Position numbers and translations under genes: made by a program. This document shows, in pieces, positions 36,199-44,088 of a stretch of DNA of 60,006 nucleotides (the stretch's first letter is position 1; every line of letters begins with the position of its first letter). Under the pieces are notes generated by a model that saw only the letters and a list, made by a program, of their open reading frames with translations, was not told the DNA's origin and made no database searches. Source of the DNA: Flavobacterium franklandianum (GTDB lineage Bacteria > Bacteroidota > Bacteroidia > Flavobacteriales > Flavobacteriaceae); contig NZ_VJZR01000011.1 in the NCBI RefSeq assembly GCF_007097365.1, forward strand, positions 64,952-124,957, given 5' to 3'.

Positions 36199-36483
36199 AT
36201 GCTCAGAATATTCAAAAACATTGCCATCCTAGAAGGAATCTCTTATTTAGTTTTATTTTTTAATATGCTTTTTATTAAACCTTCCAACTTAGAACTCTAC
36301 AAAAGTTTGTTGTATCCAATAGGAATGACCCACGGAATTTTATTTATTGGTTATGTTTTGTTGACCGTTTTACTAAAAAAATCTCAAGAATGGGACTATA
36401 AAACAACTTTAATTATTCTGGGAGCCTCGCTTCTACCCTTCGCCACTTTTTTTATTGAAAAAAAATATTTGAGAAAAAAATAA
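36199..36483 (+). CDS. DUF3817 family small membrane protein
   Basis: 94 residues with three hydrophobic helices. The family motif ILEGISYLVLFFNMLFIKP is near the N-terminus, followed by YPIGMTHGILFIGYVLL. Integral inner-membrane protein of unknown role; also found as a C-terminal domain in some transporters. Confidence 0.8.
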   Translation: MLRIFKNIAILEGISYLVLFFNMLFIKPSNLELYKSLLYPIGMTHGILFIGYVLLTVLLKKSQEWDYKTTLIILGASLLPFATFFIEKKYLRKK

Positions 36484-36536
36484 AGGATTTAAATAGACCT
36501 ATCTCTATTTTTAAATAAAAAAATCTGGGTAAAAAA

Positions 36537-36926
36537 TTAGTTATCCAATCGGTCTTTAATAAATTCGATTTCGGTCTTTCCATGTGGTTTTGGTTTGCCA
36601 TCAGGACCCAAATTTACCATTGTGGTGTGGTCGATTGTAATAATCGTTTCGCGAGTCATCATATTGCGAGCCTCACATTTTAAGGTAAGCGAAGTGGTTC
36701 CAAACTTTAGCACATCAATTCCTATTTCGATGATGTCCCCTTGTTTTGCTGAGCTTCTAAAATTGATTTCAGACATATACTTGGTTACAACTTTAGTGTT
36801 TTTCAATTGAATTATAGTGTATAAAGCCAATTCTTCATCAATCCAAGCCAATAATTTACCTCCAAATAAGGTACCGTTTGGGTTTAAATTTTCTGGTTTT
36901 ACCCATTTTCTAGTGTGAAATCTCAT
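36537..36926 (-). CDS. Acyl-CoA thioesterase (hot-dog, YciA-like)
   Basis: 129 residues, single hot-dog domain: NPNGTLFGGKLLAWIDEELA (14-33) with the catalytic acidic residue on the long helix, then MSEINFRSSAKQGDIIEI. Hydrolyses acyl-CoA to free acid and CoA. It faces the DUF3817 gene convergently. Confidence 0.85.
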   Translation of the reverse strand: MRFHTRKWVKPENLNPNGTLFGGKLLAWIDEELALYTIIQLKNTKVVTKYMSEINFRSSAKQGDIIEIGIDVLKFGTTSLTLKCEARNMMTRETIITIDHTTMVNLGPDGKPKPHGKTEIEFIKDRLDN

Positions 36927-36995
36927 ATTTATATTTTATATCTGCGAATTTAAATTTTTCCTATCTCATTTTTTTTTATTTTTAAAGAAAAAAAA

Positions 36996-37385
36996 ATGAT
37001 GAATCAAAGAGATGTTTTTTTAAAAGAATTTCGAGGAGAAACAATTGGCAGTATAACAAATGAATCATCATCAGATGAATTATTTCAAAATCAAGCACTT
37101 CGCCCTATTTTGAAATTACAAAACGAAATTTTAGTCGAGTCCTTCATTAATTATTTAAGCAAAAACAAAATAGATTTCGGCGCATTTACAATCGAAAAAA
37201 AAATGGCTATGATCGAAAATTCGATTCAAAAAGACATCAAGTTTCGAAATGTCTTAAAAGGAATGATAATTGGACTTTTTACTTCTGATGAATATGCTCA
37301 ATACATCAAAAAATCCTCTAGTCTCAACAAAAGAATGATGGGAATGCTTATCGAAAGATTGAAAAGTCAGGTGCAATTATTATAG
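36996..37385 (+). CDS. Conserved flavobacterial protein, unknown function
   Basis: 129 residues, helical and soluble (LRPILKLQNEILVESFINYL, then EKKMAMIENSIQKDIKFRN and LNKRMMGMLIERLKSQ). Homologs are sometimes labelled glyoxalase in databases, but no vicinal-oxygen-chelate motif is visible here. Monocistronic, with 209 bp to the next gene. Confidence 0.65.
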   Translation: MMNQRDVFLKEFRGETIGSITNESSSDELFQNQALRPILKLQNEILVESFINYLSKNKIDFGAFTIEKKMAMIENSIQKDIKFRNVLKGMIIGLFTSDEYAQYIKKSSSLNKRMMGMLIERLKSQVQLL

Positions 37386-37594
37386 TAAAATACCCAAAAA
37401 ATTATACACTATGTGATTTTAAAGAATATTATTTTTAATAAACTATTTTTGATTTTCGTTTCATTATTTTCATTATAATTGTTAAAAAATAGGAAGCATG
37501 AAATCACCACAAAAAACCAGTTTGTTGCAAACAAACACCTTTGAGAAAAAAGGTGATACCATATATGACAACTAAAAAATAAAAATTTACATAT

Positions 37595-38308
37595 ATGAAA
37601 GAGGAATATTTCAAATGGTACTCGCACAATTTAAGTAGAGAAATAGAAATGCTCGTTTTTGGTCACGCTGGTTATCCCGTACTACTTTTTCCTACTTCTA
37701 TGGGAAGTTTTTACGAAAATAAAGATATGGGTTTGATAGACTCCGCAAAATGGTTTATCGACCAAGGATTAATCCAAATATTTTGTCCTGCAAGTATCGA
37801 TAAAGAAAGTTTTTACAATAAAAATATACATCCAACACATCGAATTGAAAATCATACTTGGTATGATAAAATGATATGTCATGAAATTGTAGAAAAAGTA
37901 AAAAACAATACTTCTTCAGGAAAAGTAGCTGTTGCAGGTTGCAGTTTTGGTGGCTATCACGCTGCCAATTTTGCCTTTCGTCATCCAGGTTATATAAGCC
38001 ATGTTTTTTCTATGGGTGGCGCTTTTAGTATCAAAAATTATATGGATGGGTATCACGATGACAATGTTTTTTATAACAGCCCGGAAGATTATTTATATGG
38101 ATTGAATGATCCTGAACTTTGGAATATGGATATTTGTTTGGGCACCTCCAATTGGGATATTTGTTATGATGCCAATCTAAAATTAAGTAAAGTTTTAAAT
38201 GATAGAAATATTCATCATTGGCTGGATATTCGACCGGATAGAGAGCACGATTGGCCAGTTTGGAAAGAAATGTTTCCACATTATTTATCCAGAATTAAGT
38301 TCTTTTGA
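37595..38308 (+). CDS. Alpha/beta-hydrolase esterase of the amidoligase cluster
   Basis: 237 residues, PF00756-type esterase fold. The nucleophile is Ser117 in AVAGCSFGGYHA, and the likely catalytic His is in the C-terminal REHDWPVWKE. No signal peptide. It heads a row of five plus-strand genes with ATP-grasp and carboxylate-amine ligases. Here it may cleave or form an ester/amide of the ligase product, or deacylate an intermediate (inference). Confidence 0.75.
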   Translation: MKEEYFKWYSHNLSREIEMLVFGHAGYPVLLFPTSMGSFYENKDMGLIDSAKWFIDQGLIQIFCPASIDKESFYNKNIHPTHRIENHTWYDKMICHEIVEKVKNNTSSGKVAVAGCSFGGYHAANFAFRHPGYISHVFSMGGAFSIKNYMDGYHDDNVFYNSPEDYLYGLNDPELWNMDICLGTSNWDICYDANLKLSKVLNDRNIHHWLDIRPDREHDWPVWKEMFPHYLSRIKFF

Positions 38309-38426
38309 GTATTAAGATTTGATTATTTAGTAGATAAGACTAAAAACATATATGATGAAATCGTAGATTATTTTATCCGTTCGCCTTTCAGGATCGGGTC
38401 ACGAAAACCAAAAAAACTATATAAAA

Positions 38427-39377
38427 ATGAGTAAAAAAATTGGAATATTATTCGGGATGGAAGATACTTTTCCGCAAGCATTTATAGACAGAATAAACTC
38501 AAAAAACGAAAAAGGTATCATTGCCGAAGCCGTTTCTATAGACAAAGTAGTTCAAAATAAAGATGGAGAATATGCCGTAATTATTGATAGAATTTCACAA
38601 GATGTTCCGTTTTATAGAGCTTACTTAAAAAATGCAGCTTTGACAGGAACCAACGTCATCAATAATCCGTTTTGGTGGAGTGCCGACGACAAGTTTTTCA
38701 ATAATGCATTAGCCGATACTTTAGGAGTTCCACTCCCCAATACCGTAATTCTTCCATCGGCAGAGCATCCCACGGACACCACTGGTAAATCGTTCAGAAA
38801 CCTAAAATACCCAATGGATTGGGAAGGAATTTTTGATTACATCGGCTTCCCAGCTTATATGAAACCCTATGCTGGTGGCGGGTGGAAAAATGTATATCGA
38901 CTTGAAAACAAAGAAGAATTTTGGGAAAAACATCAAGAAACTGGGCAATTGGTAATGATGTTGCAGGAAGAAATTGTCTTTACCGAATATTTCCGTGTGT
39001 ATTGTTTGGGTTGCAAAGACGTTCATATTATGCAATACGAACCAAGAAATCCGCATCAGCTTCGTTATGTAATTGATGGTCCTCCAGTTGATAAAAAATT
39101 ATTAGCCACCGTAAAAGACTATACGTTAAAACTTTGTAAAGGATTAGGTTATGATTTTAATACTGTAGAATTTGCCGTTCGTGATGGAATTCCTTACGCC
39201 ATCGATTTTGGGAATCCAGCGCCAGATGCCGAGTTGACATCTGTGGGGGCAGAAAATTTCGAATGGGTTGTTGAACACGCTGCAAAAATGGCAATTGCTG
39301 CAGCAAAAAAACAAAAACCAGGCAAAATGAATTTGACTTGGGGAACATTTATTAAAGATGCTGTTTCTGTTAAATAA
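38427..39377 (+). CDS. ATP-grasp ligase of the amidoligase cluster
   Basis: 316 residues. The ATP-grasp fold is indicated by YMKPYAGGGWKNVYRL (ATP-binding strand and flexible loop), MMLQEEIVFTEYFRVYC, and a C-terminal metal-binding block FNTVEFAVRDGIPYAIDFGNPAP. Such enzymes join a carboxylate to an amine through an acyl phosphate. The substrates are not predictable. It lies directly before the GCS2-type ligase. Confidence 0.78.
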   Translation: MSKKIGILFGMEDTFPQAFIDRINSKNEKGIIAEAVSIDKVVQNKDGEYAVIIDRISQDVPFYRAYLKNAALTGTNVINNPFWWSADDKFFNNALADTLGVPLPNTVILPSAEHPTDTTGKSFRNLKYPMDWEGIFDYIGFPAYMKPYAGGGWKNVYRLENKEEFWEKHQETGQLVMMLQEEIVFTEYFRVYCLGCKDVHIMQYEPRNPHQLRYVIDGPPVDKKLLATVKDYTLKLCKGLGYDFNTVEFAVRDGIPYAIDFGNPAPDAELTSVGAENFEWVVEHAAKMAIAAAKKQKPGKMNLTWGTFIKDAVSVK

Positions 39378-39481
39378 CAACTTTATTTATTATGAAATGA
39401 GCATATCGGAAATACGACGCAAACACCGATCAAGATATATGCGAATTACATATTCCTTTTAAAAGAAAATATTATCTACAT

Positions 39482-40588
39482 ATGAAAAAATTACCCGTTT
39501 TTACTCTCGGTGTTGAAGAAGAATATCAAATTATAGATCCAATTACTAGAGATTTGCGCTCGCATTTATCTAAAATTGTAGATGGTGCGAAAGTAATTTT
39601 GAATGAACAGGTCAAAGCCGAAATGCACCAATCGGTGGTTGAAGTGGGAACAAATATTTGTAAAAACATACACGAAGCCGAAGCCGAAATCAAATCTCTC
39701 AGAGGACATATTGTAGATTTAGCAGATAGACAGGGTTTAATAGTTGGTGGTGCAGGAACTCATCCTTTCTCGAAATGGCAAGACCAACCCATAACCGATG
39801 ACCCTCGTTATCATAATATTGTAAAAGAGTTGCAAGACGCTGCACGTTCCAATTTAATTTTCGGGATGCATTGTCACGTTGGAATTGAAAATCGAGAAAT
39901 TGGATTGCAATTAATGAATCAGGCGACGTATTTTTTACCTCATATATTTGCTTTATCTACTAATTCCCCTTTTTGGGAAGGAAGAAATACAGGTTATAAA
40001 TCCTATAGAACCAAAGTTTTTGATAAATTCCCTAGAACAGGTTTGCCTGAATATTTCGATTCGCTTTCCTCCTATGAAAACTTTTTGGAAACTTTGGTAA
40101 AAACCAATTGCATTGACAATCCAAAGAAAATTTGGTGGGATTTGCGACTGCATCCGTTTTATGACACCATAGAATTTCGCATCTGTGATATGTGTTTAAC
40201 AGTGGATGAAACGATGTGTATTGTGGCTATTATCCAAGCCATTGTGGCCAAATTATATAAATTGTCTTTGCACAATATGAGTTTCAATGTCTATCGTTTA
40301 GCCTTGATAAAAGAAAATAAATTCCGCGCTGCACGGTATGGAATTGAAGGAAATATGATTGATTTTGGTCTTCAAAAAGAAGTCGAAACTAAGATGCTTG
40401 TTCTCGAATTGCTCGAATTTATTGACGATGTCGTGGATGAACTCGGAAGTCGTGACCAAATTAATTATGTTCACACCATTATGAAAAACGGAACTGGAGC
40501 CGACAGACAATTGGCGGTTTATAAAGAAACGAACTGTTTGAGCAAGGTGGTTGATTTTATAACCGGTGAATTTACAAAAGGGCTTTAA
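39482..40588 (+). CDS. Carboxylate-amine ligase, GCS2 family (YbdK-like)
   Basis: 368 residues. Family motifs: TLGVEEEYQIIDPITRDLR (8-26), GTHPFSKWQDQP, FGMHCHVGIE (metal/substrate His pair), RLHPFYDTIEFRICDMCLTV and the C-terminal ENKFRAARYGIEG. This is the glutamate-cysteine ligase 2 fold, which forms gamma-glutamyl-type amide bonds with ATP. The Arg/Cys-rich motifs look intact. The true substrates are unknown, since the YbdK group is largely uncharacterised. Confidence 0.88.
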   Translation: MKKLPVFTLGVEEEYQIIDPITRDLRSHLSKIVDGAKVILNEQVKAEMHQSVVEVGTNICKNIHEAEAEIKSLRGHIVDLADRQGLIVGGAGTHPFSKWQDQPITDDPRYHNIVKELQDAARSNLIFGMHCHVGIENREIGLQLMNQATYFLPHIFALSTNSPFWEGRNTGYKSYRTKVFDKFPRTGLPEYFDSLSSYENFLETLVKTNCIDNPKKIWWDLRLHPFYDTIEFRICDMCLTVDETMCIVAIIQAIVAKLYKLSLHNMSFNVYRLALIKENKFRAARYGIEGNMIDFGLQKEVETKMLVLELLEFIDDVVDELGSRDQINYVHTIMKNGTGADRQLAVYKETNCLSKVVDFITGEFTKGL

Positions 40589-40631
40589 TCAGATTACAGG
40601 TCTCAAATTACAGCTTGAAATTGATATAATA

Positions 40632-40679
40632 ATTGCCATCGAAATTACCATTGCCATTGAAATTGCCATTGAAATTGAA
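40632..40679 (+). repeat. ATTGCCATTGAA-type low-complexity repeat
   Basis: Imperfect 12-bp and 6-bp units (ATTGCCATTGAA, ATTACC) fill the spacer after the GCS2 gene. The array is related to that at 16682-16746. Its last copies provide the TTG of the following promoter. Confidence 0.8.
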
Positions 40680-40692
40680 AAAGTTATCTTTG
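40663..40692 (+). promoter_or_regulatory. Promoter overlapping the microsatellite
   Basis: TTG at 40663-40665 (inside the repeat), a 19-bp spacer and TATCTTTG at 40685-40692. The next start codon is 24 bp downstream. A good match to the Bacteroidota -33/-7 consensus. Confidence 0.65.
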
Positions 40693-40715
40693 CAAATTAA
40701 TTTAGCCTGCCAATA

Positions 40716-41546
40716 ATGAATAATACTATCATAAAAATAGCGGTTTTAGATATGTACAATGGAGAACCCAATCAGGGAATGCGCTGTATCATTGATATTA
40801 TCAACCGTTTTAATCAAATTGTTACTTTCCAGATTTTTGATGTAAGGGTAAAATCAGAATTACCAGATATCAAAAAATTTGATATATACATTTCGACAGG
40901 TGGGCCTGGAAATCCTTTGATTGGTGATGGAAATTGGGACTTGAAATACTACAATTTTATTGATGAATTGAACCAATGGAACAATGAAAATTCAGTAAAA
41001 AAACACGTTTTGTTTATTTGTCATTCGTTTCAAATGGCTTGCAAACACTTTGGCTTAGCCGAAATTACAAAACGACACGTTACTTCTTTTGGCGTGAGGA
41101 CTATTCATAAAACAAAAGAGGGATTAACAGACGCACTTTTTGAAGGGCTACCTGATCCTTTTTATGCTATCGATTCTAGAGATTATCAGGTTGTACAACC
41201 CAAATTGAGTGTGTTTTCGAAAAAAGGGGCTAAAATTATTTCTCTGGAAAAAATTCGAGATAAAGTACATTACGAAAGAGCTATTATGGCGGTTCGTTTT
41301 TCGGATTATTTTGTGGGAACTCAATTTCATCCCGAAGCAGATCCAATCAGTTTTATTGCCCATTTGAGAAATAAAGAATCCAAAGAGAAAATAAGAGTAT
41401 TGAAAGGCAAACGTAAATTCAGGAATATGCTTGAAGATTTAGTCGATGATGATAAAATTTACCGAACAAACGAAACCTTGATTCCAAATTTCCTCCGAAT
41501 TGCCATCAATGATTTGATGATCACTAAGAAAATGCTGTCGAATTAG
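40716..41546 (+). CDS. Class I glutamine amidotransferase-like protein
   Basis: 276 residues. In the GATase1 fold, the nucleophile elbow position reads FICHSFQMACKHFG (Cys in CHSFQ), and the His-x-Glu pair is QFHPEADP. The catalytic Cys-His-Glu set therefore appears present. It would release ammonia from glutamine, or act as a gamma-glutamyl hydrolase, for the neighbouring ligases. The C-terminal ~60 residues (KGKRKFRNMLEDLVDDD) are an extra basic segment. Confidence 0.8.
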   Translation: MNNTIIKIAVLDMYNGEPNQGMRCIIDIINRFNQIVTFQIFDVRVKSELPDIKKFDIYISTGGPGNPLIGDGNWDLKYYNFIDELNQWNNENSVKKHVLFICHSFQMACKHFGLAEITKRHVTSFGVRTIHKTKEGLTDALFEGLPDPFYAIDSRDYQVVQPKLSVFSKKGAKIISLEKIRDKVHYERAIMAVRFSDYFVGTQFHPEADPISFIAHLRNKESKEKIRVLKGKRKFRNMLEDLVDDDKIYRTNETLIPNFLRIAINDLMITKKMLSN

Positions 41547-41681
41547 ATTAGAATTAAGTATTAATAATTAAGGCTAACTAACATTTAAACAAATACATTT
41601 TTCATAATACTTGAAACTTTTGTCTTAATACTTTTAAACGTCCTTCTTAATACTTGATTTTTTTATCTTAATACTTTTAAA

Positions 41682-42872
41682 ATGATTGACAAATACAGAC
41701 ATCTTTTTAATTCCCAATTTACTGAAGAAAAGTATCAGGAATTAAAAGACGATATCGCTTCCGATTTTGATTATGCACCCACTTTTCGAATTGGTGAAAC
41801 CCCTTTTTTTATTTCCAATGAGTTAAAAGCAAAAATCATTGAAGGTTGTAACGATGTTATAAAATTGATTCAACAAAAAGACTTTAAAAGCCTAACAAAC
41901 AAATCATTAGAACTAAATCATAATATTCCCAACGAAGACGAACACACCACTTTCTTAGCCATAGATTTTGGAATTTGCGAAGAAAACGGAGTTGTTGTTC
42001 CAAAATTAATTGAAGTGCAAGGATTCCCTTCATTGTATAATTACCAAATCAATCTTTACGAAAAATTCAAGAAGCATTATCCGTTTTTAGAGGAATTGAC
42101 ACCGTTTATCAACAACATTACTATAGAAGAATATAACAAAATGCTGGAAGAAGTGATTTGCAACAATCATCCAAATGAAAATGTAATTCTGCTGGAAATT
42201 GAACCCGAAAAACAAAACACAAAAATTGACTTCTATTATTGTCAGAGAGATATTGGTATTCCGATAGTTTGTGTTACTGATATAATTAAAAAAGGCAAAC
42301 AACTCTTTTACAAAAACGAAAGTGGCGAAGAAATCCGTGTCAAACGCATTTACAATCGCGTGATTTTTGATGAATTGGATTCGCGAACCGATTTAAAACT
42401 GAATTTCCATTTCTCAGACGATCTTGACGTGGAATGGGCAGGACATCCCAACTGGTTTTTTAGAATCAGCAAGTTTATTTTGCCTTTCCTGAAAGGCAAG
42501 TATTTCATAGAAACCACTTTATTGAGTGATTTGGCAGCAATTCCAGAAGACTTGGAAAATTATGTATTGAAACCTTTATTTTCTTTCTCGGGTTCGGGCG
42601 TAATTTTTCACGTAAAAAAAGAAGACATCGATGCCGTGGTCGAAAAAGAACTGTACATTCTCCAGAAAAAAGTGAATTATATTCCAATAGTGCAATCTCC
42701 CGACGGAAAAGTAAAAGCCGAAGTACGCGTGCTTTGCGTCTGGAAAAAAGATGATGACGCTCCCACTCTACTCTGCAACTTGGCACGATTGAGCCGTGGC
42801 GAGATGATTGGAGTGAAATTCAACAAAGACAAGGATTGGGTTGGTGGAACTTTGGCGTTGTTTGAGAGGTAG
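41682..42872 (+). CDS. ATP-grasp-like / glutathionylspermidine-synthase-like protein
   Basis: 396 residues, soluble. The C-terminal third has ATP-grasp features: NYVLKPLFSFSGSGVIFHV, EVRVLCVWKKDDD and LARLSRGEMIGVKFN. The N-terminal region holds FLAIDFGICEENGVVVPKLI and EVQGFPSLYNYQINLYEKF. The domain assignment is tentative. Last gene of the amidoligase cluster, 135 bp after the amidotransferase gene. Probably another ligase acting on the same unknown compound. Confidence 0.65.
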   Translation: MIDKYRHLFNSQFTEEKYQELKDDIASDFDYAPTFRIGETPFFISNELKAKIIEGCNDVIKLIQQKDFKSLTNKSLELNHNIPNEDEHTTFLAIDFGICEENGVVVPKLIEVQGFPSLYNYQINLYEKFKKHYPFLEELTPFINNITIEEYNKMLEEVICNNHPNENVILLEIEPEKQNTKIDFYYCQRDIGIPIVCVTDIIKKGKQLFYKNESGEEIRVKRIYNRVIFDELDSRTDLKLNFHFSDDLDVEWAGHPNWFFRISKFILPFLKGKYFIETTLLSDLAAIPEDLENYVLKPLFSFSGSGVIFHVKKEDIDAVVEKELYILQKKVNYIPIVQSPDGKVKAEVRVLCVWKKDDDAPTLLCNLARLSRGEMIGVKFNKDKDWVGGTLALFER

Positions 42873-42984
42873 AAATTAATTTTTTGTTTCTACATTTCTT
42901 TTTTATTTTTTTATATTAATATATCTACCCTTCTTTACATATAAATAGAAAGAATCAATTATTGTCGTATTTACACATTTAATC

Positions 42985-43062
42985 TTACCATATAAGGCAT
43001 ATAAGTTCACATAAGCGATTCAATCAAAAAATTAAATGTTCTTATATGCCCTTATATGGTAA
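42985..43062. repeat. Imperfect inverted repeat in a 618-bp gene-free region
   Basis: The left arm begins TTACCATATAAGGCATATAA; the right arm ends CTTATATGCCCTTATATGGT. They pair along ~22 bp with a 1-nt bulge. This is another dispersed A/T palindrome. The region 42873-43490 otherwise holds two palindromic sites, an AAT microsatellite (43351-43368) and a TATTTTTG box (43370-43377), but no gene. Confidence 0.7.
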
Positions 43063-43153
43063 AAAAAAAACGACACTATTTTGTTCTCATTACCTATCGA
43101 ACTATTATTATATTTATTTTCTTTTAAACTGTAATTATTTAAATAAATCAGTC

Positions 43154-43269
43154 CTTATTGTTTCTTTTTTAAGCAATAAGATTTTAATTTTTTTAATTAA
43201 AAAAAATTAACAAGTTAAATTCTAATAATTTGCTACAATTACAACCTGTTCTTATTGTTTAAACAATAA
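43154..43269. promoter_or_regulatory. Two related palindromic sites upstream of the sugar operon
   Basis: TTATTGTTTAAACAATAA at 43252-43269 is a perfect 18-bp palindrome. CTTATTG (43154-43160) and CAATAAG (43174-43180) repeat its outer half-sites with a wider spacer. Two like palindromes 222-337 bp upstream of a catabolic operon fit an operator for an unlinked regulator; no regulator gene is adjacent. Confidence 0.45.
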
Positions 43270-43490
43270 CAAAATATTTGTTTCGTTGAATAAATAATAA
43301 TTAAAAATTGTTTAAAATCATAAAATATATAAATTAATATGATAAATTCAAATAATAATAATAATAATGTATTTTTGACACGATAAATAAAAATAAATTA
43401 CGATTATAATATTTAATTCATTAATATTGGAACAATGTATGAATTACATATTTAGTTATAATAAATACACATTTTTAATAATTTGACAAC

Positions 43491-44054
43491 ATGGATAGAA
43501 GAAGGGCGCTAAAAAACGTAGCAATATTATTAGGAACTGCCATTTCATCTAGTACAATGGCAGTATTGTTTGAAGGTTTTGGAATTCCTGAAAACGAAAA
43601 AAACAGAGTGTCTTTTTCTTCATCAGATGAAGAAATTTTAGCTGAATTTGCAGATATTATTTTACCAACCACAAAGTCATCCCTAGGAGCAAAAGCTGCA
43701 GGTTTAGGAACTTTTATTCCTATGATGGTTAGGGATTGTTTTCCAGCGGAAATCCAATTAATTTTTGCTTCGGGTTTAAAACAAATGGAAGAAAAATGTA
43801 TGACAATGTACAATAAAAACTTCCTGTCTTTAAATATAGAAGAACGCCAAAAAATTCTAGTTGATTTGAGAACCGAAACTATTGAAGCAAAGAAAACTTC
43901 TTCATTTTTTGTGATAGCTAGAGATTTGACTCTTTTAGGTTATTTTTCTTCAGAAATAGGATGCACACAAGCTCGAGAATATCTTCCTATTCCAGGTCGC
44001 TATGATGGTAGCGCTGAATATAAACCAGGGCAAAAAGCTTGGGCAACTAACTAA
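43491..44054 (+). CDS. Gluconate 2-dehydrogenase subunit 3 family protein (hitch-hiker subunit)
   Basis: 187 residues. The N-terminus DRRRALKNVAILLGTAI is a twin-arginine-type export signal. The rest matches the small subunit of gluconate/glucoside dehydrogenases (FADIILPTTKSSLGAKAAGLG, FIPMMVRDCF). In the family this subunit carries the signal-less GMC catalytic partner across the membrane. The GMC gene follows by 34 bp and indeed lacks a signal peptide. First gene of a ten-gene operon. Confidence 0.85.
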   Translation: MDRRRALKNVAILLGTAISSSTMAVLFEGFGIPENEKNRVSFSSSDEEILAEFADIILPTTKSSLGAKAAGLGTFIPMMVRDCFPAEIQLIFASGLKQMEEKCMTMYNKNFLSLNIEERQKILVDLRTETIEAKKTSSFFVIARDLTLLGYFSSEIGCTQAREYLPIPGRYDGSAEYKPGQKAWATN

Positions 44055-44088
44055 TTTTTTTTGTAATACATAAAATGACAAGCTCATA

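Noticed and set aside
36996..37385. Glyoxalase annotation
   Set aside because: The metal-binding pattern and beta-alpha-beta-beta-beta layout of glyoxalases are not visible in this helical protein.
40716..41546. GMP synthase glutaminase subunit
   Set aside because: It shares the GATase1 fold, but no PP-loop synthetase domain or gene is adjacent and it sits with amidoligases, so a cluster-specific role is more likely.
42505..42786. Arg-rich antisense open frame
   Set aside because: It is the complement of the ATP-grasp-like gene. Its composition reflects the sense codons and no start context or neighbour supports it.
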